From Rhodothermales bacterium (GTDB lineage Bacteria > Bacteroidota > Rhodothermia > Rhodothermales > VXPQ01), in the NCBI GenBank assembly GCA_022821845.1, contig JAJECT010000012.1:1-37500 (forward strand): a stretch of DNA of 37,500 nt, in the 5' to 3' direction. The notes under the pieces are model-generated. The model saw only the letters and a program-made list of their open reading frames with translations, ran no database searches and was not told where the DNA came from. Below are positions 32,952 to 37,500 of the stretch, piece after piece; position 1 is the first letter of the stretch, and each line of letters opens with the position of its first letter. The position numbers and the translations under genes are program-made.

Positions 32952-33431
32952 ATGTCCGTCCCCGCCCAACAAATGGAAGAAGTTCGCCGCATCTTCGGCG
33001 CGTTCCTCCAGAAACGCGGGCGCAGGCAGACCCCCGAGCGCTTCGTTGTTCTGGAGGAAATCTACGCCACGACCGATCATGTGGACGCCGACGAACTCTA
33101 CATCCGCCTGAAAGACCGCGGACATCGGGTCAGTCGGGCGACCGTGTACAACACGCTGGAACTCTTGATAGACTGCAATCTGGTGGTCCGGCATCAGTTC
33201 GGCAGAAACCAGGCTAAATACGAGCGGGCCTTTAGCTACTGGCAGCACGACCACCTGATTTGCATGGACTGCAACGAATTGTTCGAATTCTGCGATCCGC
33301 GCATACAGAGCATCCAGGAAATGGTCGCGGAAATATACCAGTTCGAGATCAAGCACCATTCGCTCAATATGTATGGGCGGTGCATCCGGGACGCGTGTCC
33401 GAACAGAACGCCCGTCCCGCAAGGGGCGTGA
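32952..33431 (+). CDS. Fur-family metal-dependent transcriptional regulator
   Basis: The 159-residue protein has the Fur winged helix (RRQTPERFVVLEEIYATTDHVDADELYIRL, then RVSRATVYNTLELLIDCNLV, the recognition helix) and a dimerisation domain with metal ligands: QHDHLICMDC (Cys104-x2-Cys107) and YGRCIRDAC (Cys144, Cys149). Two cysteine pairs indicate a structural zinc; the His-rich HDH and KHH segments are the regulatory metal site. It could be Fur, PerR or Zur; the spacing of the second pair (C-x4-C) resembles Bacteroidota Fur-like proteins. The start ATG 32952 gives the usual length. A promoter for the next gene begins only 20 bases after its stop, so it is probably not cotranscribed with that gene. 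Confidence 0.92.
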   Translation: MSVPAQQMEEVRRIFGAFLQKRGRRQTPERFVVLEEIYATTDHVDADELYIRLKDRGHRVSRATVYNTLELLIDCNLVVRHQFGRNQAKYERAFSYWQHDHLICMDCNELFEFCDPRIQSIQEMVAEIYQFEIKHHSLNMYGRCIRDACPNRTPVPQGA

Positions 33432-33451
33432 GGCGGAACGCGCGCGGCGTC

Positions 33452-33480
33452 TTGACGTTATAAAAGATTGTGCGTATATT
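33452..33480 (+). promoter_or_regulatory. Sigma-70-type promoter of the Fn3-like secreted protein gene
   Basis: TTGACG (33452-33457), a 17-base spacer and TATATT (33475-33480). Start of transcription would be near 33487, about 40 bases before the TTG start at 33526. It lies after the Fur-family stop at 33431, which argues against the longer frame that overlaps that gene. Confidence 0.65.
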
Positions 33481-33525
33481 GCGCAGGATGTACCTTCCAA
33501 ACCCGGTTCCACCTTTGCGTCTTTC

Positions 33526-33978
33526 TTGAAACGATTCGTTCTCATAGCGCTTGCCCTGGCGGCGACGGGAAGCCTCCCCGGTTTCACGGCGCTTCCTTTC
33601 GATGCGGCCTCGCAGGCGGACGCCCGTCTTGACTACGCCAGCGGTTTCAAGGCGCTTCGCTTCGACGTCTTGCTGGACGAAGGCATACCCGTCGTGGAAT
33701 GGGCTGCGGAATCCGAAGACGGCCTGGAGCATTACGAAGTAGAGGTGAGCGCGGAATCGGGCGCGGGCGCAAGAGTGGTCGAGATCGCGCCGCGCGGAGC
33801 GCAACATCCGTATGTATATCGGGACGACGATTTGTACAAGGGGGCCGAAGCGGTGCGGTACACCCTGTACGCCGTGCTGGACGATGGGGGAAGGCAGATC
33901 GTAGGGTCCCGGCAGATCGCGTATACGCCCACCGCCGTTCGCCGCACCTGGGGCAGCATCAAGGCGATGTTTCAGTGA
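33526..33978 (+). CDS. Small secreted protein with Fn3-like domain
   Basis: The 150-residue product starts with a signal peptide (KRFVLIALALAATGSLPG, cleavage near ALPFDAASQA). The mature part resembles one fibronectin type III-like domain: VVEWAAESEDGLEHYEVEVSAE has the core tryptophan and tyrosine, followed by YVYRDDDLYKGAEAVRYTLYAV. Such single-domain proteins are common in Bacteroidota/Rhodothermota and have no known enzymatic role. I start at TTG 33526 because the longer open frame (from 33373) lies within the Fur-family gene and upstream of the promoter at 33452-33480. No ATG or GTG lies between that promoter and the signal peptide in this frame. PyrR follows after 50 bases. Confidence 0.7.
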   Translation: MKRFVLIALALAATGSLPGFTALPFDAASQADARLDYASGFKALRFDVLLDEGIPVVEWAAESEDGLEHYEVEVSAESGAGARVVEIAPRGAQHPYVYRDDDLYKGAEAVRYTLYAVLDDGGRQIVGSRQIAYTPTAVRRTWGSIKAMFQ

Positions 33979-34028
33979 GACGATAATTTCTCGCAGACGC
34001 TTCGTCCTCCTTTCCCTGTTTTTGGCGT

Positions 34029-34544
34029 ATGGCGCGCAGGCTCATCATGTCACCGGAGCGCGTAGCGCGCATGCTGGTGCGGCTTTCCTGCGAGATCGTC
34101 GAACGCAATCGCGGCGCGTCCAACGTGGAACTGGTGGGTATCCGCCGCCGAGGCGCTGTCGTGGCGGCGGCCATCGCCCGCGAGATGGAGACGCTTGAAG
34201 GCCGCCCCTTCGAAATCAGCGAGCTGGACGTCTCCGGATATCGGGACGACAGGGACCCCGCCGCGGAAATCGCCGATACGTCTCGCATGACGCGCGATAT
34301 GACGGATCGGGACATCGTGCTGGTGGACGATGTGCTTTTTACCGGGCGCACGGCCCGCGCAGCCCTTGACGCGCTGGCGCGCTACGGTCGTCCGCGGAGC
34401 GTGCAAATGGCGGCGCTGGTTGATCGGGGACACAGGGAATACCCCATTCAGCCCGATTACATAGGGCTTTTTCTGCAAACGAAGCACCGCGAGCGCGTGG
34501 ATGTGGACGTGAACGAACGGTTTGCGATCCATGTGGTGGAATAG
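34029..34544 (+). CDS. pyrR: PyrR: pyrimidine regulator / uracil phosphoribosyltransferase
   Basis: The 171-residue protein matches PyrR. MSPERVARMLVRLSCEIVERN is the N-terminal helix, VELVGIRRRGAVVA carries the early substrate loop, and DIVLVDDVLFTGRTARAALDAL (about 95-116) is the phosphoribosyl-diphosphate binding motif. ALVDRGHREYPIQPDYIGLFLQT is the PyrR-specific C-terminal signature. It converts uracil to UMP and, in many bacteria, binds pyr mRNA to attenuate the operon; no pyr genes adjoin here, so the regulatory role is unproven. ATG at residue 7 (34047) is an alternative start. It is the last gene before the TonB-dependent receptor, with about 70 bases between. Confidence 0.93.
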   Translation: MARRLIMSPERVARMLVRLSCEIVERNRGASNVELVGIRRRGAVVAAAIAREMETLEGRPFEISELDVSGYRDDRDPAAEIADTSRMTRDMTDRDIVLVDDVLFTGRTARAALDALARYGRPRSVQMAALVDRGHREYPIQPDYIGLFLQTKHRERVDVDVNERFAIHVVE

Positions 34545-34615
34545 TTTCCCGACTTTTTGTATTTTACAGTTGCCCAAGAACGGCTCGCCGCCTTTTTCAT
34601 TGACCTGGATTTTTT

Positions 34616-37500
34616 ATGCCTTTGTCCCCCGATGTGCTTCGTTCCCATGTAATGCCTCAGTCGCCAGGCCCGTATTATTGGCGGCGTTTCGTCGGGTTTT
34701 CCCGTAGCGTCCCGGCTGTTTTTCTGATTGCGTTCCTTGTTCTGCAAGCGGCGCCGGTCCATGCCCAATCGACTGGCGACGTTACCGGGACCGTGCTGGA
34801 CGCCTCGGACGGTCGCCCCCTTGAAGCTGTCGAAGTGTATATCACCGGACTGGACGCCGTCGTATATACGGATGCAGAAGGGACCTTCGGTTTTTCTTTC
34901 GTGCCTTCGGGCGAGCAGAGCCTGCGCGTTTCGCTCATCGGCTACGCCCCGCTGGTGCGCGAGGCGATCGTCGCCCCCGGCGAAACCACGACCTTGTTGG
35001 TGCGCATCACGCCCACCGTGCTGAATCTTGAGGAAGTCGTCGTGACCGGCACGTCCATCGAGGAATTTCCCATCGATTTGCCGTACGCCGTTACGGCGGT
35101 CGACCGGGCCGCGCTGGCGGAACAGGGCGCGCCGCAGATGGCCGAGTTGTTCAAGAATCTGAGCGTGGCCCATGGCGTCATCGGCGAACGGCATGGCTGG
35201 TACAATAGCACCGGACCGCCCGCCTCCGTGCAGGAAACCGTGGCCAGCGTCAATCTCCGCGGCCTGGGTCCTTCCCGCACCCTCGTATTATTGAATGGGC
35301 GACGCCAGGTATATGTCCCGGCGCGCCTCATCGGCGGTCGTTTCGTGGATGTGAATGCGGTGCCTTCCATCGCGATCCGTCGCATAGAGGTGCTGAAGGA
35401 AGGGGCTTCCGCCGTGTACGGATCGGATGCGGTGGCGGGCGTCGCCAATTTTGTGACGCGCAGCGATTTCGAGGGGTTGGAAGTCTCGACCTCCCATGAG
35501 TACTACGCCGACGCCGGGGATACGTACGCCGGCGCCATCTGGGGCGGCGGCATCGGCGGCGGCGCCCATGCCGTGCTTTCGGCGGAAATGATGTATCGCC
35601 AGGAGTTGAAAGCCGAAGAGCGGCCGTGGTCCTTGCGCCCGTATCCCCAGGCGGGCGGCTGGTCGTACACCGGCAATCCGGGGGCTTTTTACAGGCCTTC
35701 GCTTGAGGGGAATGAAGATGCGGACGCTTTCGTCGCCGCCCTGGTCAGCGCCCATGGCGAAGCGGAGCAGCGCTTCCTTGACCCCCGGTGCGAGGAATTT
35801 GGCGGGTATGTCGTCGGATCTGTCACCTGCCGTTTCCGCTATGCGCCCTGGGATAACCTGATCGAACAAAGCCGGTATATCCGGGCTTTCGGGGAAGTTT
35901 CCGGAAGTTTTTCCGACCGTTCCAATTATCGTCTCGAAGGGCTCTGGGCCCATTCCGAAACGCCCGAATGGCGGACTACCCCGTCGTTTCCGCCCATTTC
36001 TCCGTACGACGGCACGCAGATCGTGCCCTCCGGCAATCCCGGGCGGCAGGCGTTCTGCGGCGCGTACGCGGGCCAGGCAGGCTTTGCTTCCGAGGCCGCA
36101 TGCCTCGAAGACGACTGGTATTTCTTTGGCCGTCTGGTAGGCAACAGCGGACCAGCGCGCTTCCTTTCTCGCGCATCCGACACGCAGCGGCTTTCCGCCT
36201 CGCTCGACCATGCGTTCGAAGCGTTCGGCGGCCGCGCTGCCAAGCTGGACGTAGCAGTTAGCTACGCCCGCGCTTCCAACAACGTGAATTTGCCTGCGGA
36301 ATACGCTTACAGGAAATTTCTCGCCTTCCGCGGTTTCGGCGGTCCCGATTGCGGCGTGGGCGTCGAGGTAGACCGGGCGTCGCCTGCCGGCATGCGGCTT
36401 GGCTCGCTTAATGGCGCCGCGGCGGGGCAGGGCGCATGCATGTATTACAATCCGTTCAGCAATGCGCACCAGCATGCCGCGCAGCCCAACGCCGCTTTCG
36501 CAAGCGCGGCGAATCCCGACCATGCCGCGCATCTTGCGAACAGCCCTGCGTTGATAGACTGGATTAACGAAGAACTGGACCTGGAGAACACGGCCCAGTT
36601 GTTCGTGGCCGACGCCGTATTGAGCGGCGGCCTGGTCGAAGGGCTTGCGGCGTATGCCATCGGGTATCAGTTCCGCCGGAACGCGGTTTCCGCCACGCCG
36701 AACGATCCCGCCAACCTGAATACGAACCCTTGCGTGGTTCCCGGCGACGTGGGGTGCAGGGACAAGGTAGGCCCCTATACGTTTACCACCGGCTATTATC
36801 CCTACGACGATGCGCGCACGGTCCATCGGTTTTTCGCCGAGGTTCCGCTTACGATAGGAACGCGGTTCGACGCCCAGGTTGCGGCGAACTACGAATTTCA
36901 CGAAATCGTGCGCGGCTTCGATCCCAAGCTCGCCGTGCGCGTACAGGCGTCGGACGACCTGGTTCTCCGCGGGTCGTTGCAGTCAACGCTTCGGGTCCCG
37001 TCCGTGGACGAATTGAACGAGGATCGCGCGACGGCGCTGGATTATGTCGCCGAAACAGGTACGTACAAGCCGGTGGATACGTTCGGAAACGCCGACCTGG
37101 AGCCCGAACACGCCGTGACCTACAATATCGGCGCCGTATTTTCCCGGGAGCACCTCAAGGCGAGCCTCGATTACTGGTCCTACGATTTCGAGAACGCCAT
37201 CGGCGTGTTGCCGCATAGCGGAATTACGGCGCTGTACGGGGAGGGCGGCGCCGCCCGCGCAGCGGTGCAACAGTACATTAGCTGTCCCGGCGGCGCCGAA
37301 GGGTGCGATACCCAGCTTATCGAGCGCATCCGCGTCACGGCGGCCAATTGGCCGGGCATTACGACCTCCGGGATCGACTGGCATGTCAGCACGCGCTTCG
37401 CCGCCGGAGCCGGGGTTATTTCAGGCGGATTCGAAGGCACCTGGACCCGCTCCTACTTTGTGAAGGCCCTTAACGTAGGCGGGGTGGAGTTGACGGGCGA
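34616..37500 (+). CDS. TonB-dependent outer-membrane receptor with carboxypeptidase-regulatory-like domain (3' end outside window)
   Basis: About 961 codons are visible and the frame is open at the right edge. A signal peptide (RRFVGFSRSVPAVFLIAFLVLQAAPVHAQ) is followed by a carboxypeptidase-regulatory-like domain (STGDVTGTVLDASDGRPLEAVEVY to LIGYAPLV). The plug domain carries EEVVVTGTS near its start and VNLRGLGPSRTLVLLNGRR with IEVLKEGASAVYGSDAVAGVANF. A beta-barrel with aromatic strands follows. This is an energised importer of a large nutrient such as a glycan, peptide or metal complex; no SusD partner is visible to hint at substrate. ATG 34616 gives a longer lead; ATG 34652 is an alternative with the same signal peptide. 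Confidence 0.9.
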   Translation, partial: MPLSPDVLRSHVMPQSPGPYYWRRFVGFSRSVPAVFLIAFLVLQAAPVHAQSTGDVTGTVLDASDGRPLEAVEVYITGLDAVVYTDAEGTFGFSFVPSGEQSLRVSLIGYAPLVREAIVAPGETTTLLVRITPTVLNLEEVVVTGTSIEEFPIDLPYAVTAVDRAALAEQGAPQMAELFKNLSVAHGVIGERHGWYNSTGPPASVQETVASVNLRGLGPSRTLVLLNGRRQVYVPARLIGGRFVDVNAVPSIAIRRIEVLKEGASAVYGSDAVAGVANFVTRSDFEGLEVSTSHEYYADAGDTYAGAIWGGGIGGGAHAVLSAEMMYRQELKAEERPWSLRPYPQAGGWSYTGNPGAFYRPSLEGNEDADAFVAALVSAHGEAEQRFLDPRCEEFGGYVVGSVTCRFRYAPWDNLIEQSRYIRAFGEVSGSFSDRSNYRLEGLWAHSETPEWRTTPSFPPISPYDGTQIVPSGNPGRQAFCGAYAGQAGFASEAACLEDDWYFFGRLVGNSGPARFLSRASDTQRLSASLDHAFEAFGGRAAKLDVAVSYARASNNVNLPAEYAYRKFLAFRGFGGPDCGVGVEVDRASPAGMRLGSLNGAAAGQGACMYYNPFSNAHQHAAQPNAAFASAANPDHAAHLANSPALIDWINEELDLENTAQLFVADAVLSGGLVEGLAAYAIGYQFRRNAVSATPNDPANLNTNPCVVPGDVGCRDKVGPYTFTTGYYPYDDARTVHRFFAEVPLTIGTRFDAQVAANYEFHEIVRGFDPKLAVRVQASDDLVLRGSLQSTLRVPSVDELNEDRATALDYVAETGTYKPVDTFGNADLEPEHAVTYNIGAVFSREHLKASLDYWSYDFENAIGVLPHSGITALYGEGGAARAAVQQYISCPGGAEGCDTQLIERIRVTAANWPGITTSGIDWHVSTRFAAGAGVISGGFEGTWTRSYFVKALNVGGVELTG

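Noticed and set aside
35288..36901. 537-residue frame antisense to the TonB-dependent receptor
   Set aside because: The receptor reading has signal peptide, plug and barrel patterns; the antisense one has none.

Overview
The window looks like a chromosomal segment of a moderately GC-rich member of the Bacteroidota/Rhodothermota group (FCB superphylum). The reasons are a large secreted protein ending in a type IX secretion sorting domain, a TonB-dependent receptor with a carboxypeptidase-regulatory-like N-domain, a class II (B12) ribonucleotide reductase, and weak Shine-Dalgarno sequences. This assignment is an inference; no rRNA or other marker is present.

Layout. (1) Positions 1-10359 hold a type III-B CRISPR-Cas locus read right to left: promoter, cmr2 (cas10), cmr3, cmr4, cmr5, one gene fusing Cmr6 and Cmr1, a CARF-HEPN ribonuclease, cas1, cas2, an AT-rich leader, and the leader-proximal end of the array (two repeats, one whole spacer). 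The cmr2-to-cas2 genes overlap or lie at most 26 bases apart, so they form one operon. Cas10 keeps its HD and GGDD motifs, Cmr4 keeps its cleavage aspartate and the CARF protein keeps a HEPN R-x6-H motif. The expected circuit is therefore target RNA binding, cyclic oligoadenylate synthesis and activation of the collateral RNase. No cas6 is present. (2) Positions 10390-17216 hold a lone TfoX C-terminal-domain protein, a VOC protein, a CCA-adding/poly(A) polymerase-type enzyme, a secreted ThuA-sugar dehydrogenase-PKD protein and a small hypothetical gene. (3) Positions 17381-20804 hold nrdJ behind a long intergenic region with an inverted repeat and DnaA-box-like sites. (4) Positions 20826-23832 are an AT-rich island of two tail-to-tail restriction-modification systems: a D12-class adenine methylase with an HNH protein, and a gamma-class-like adenine methylase with a small PD-(D/E)XK-like protein. 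(5) Positions 23904-37500 are core genes: glutamate dehydrogenase; a divergent cation/proton antiporter-aroE-menC-like operon; a DUF368 lipid-carrier transporter; a TPR protein; tmk; a Fur-family regulator; a small secreted Fn3-like protein; pyrR; and a TonB-dependent receptor that runs off the right edge.

The most unusual item is the 780-residue Cmr6-Cmr1 fusion with an extra C-terminal module, which would tie together the two subunits that cap the 3' end of the crRNA in Cmr complexes. Promoters of very similar form (TTGCAA or TTGACG, a 17-base spacer, then TATATT or TATAAT) were found in front of the cas operon, the TPR gene and the Fn3-like gene. No tRNA, rRNA, insertion sequence or phage gene was recognised.
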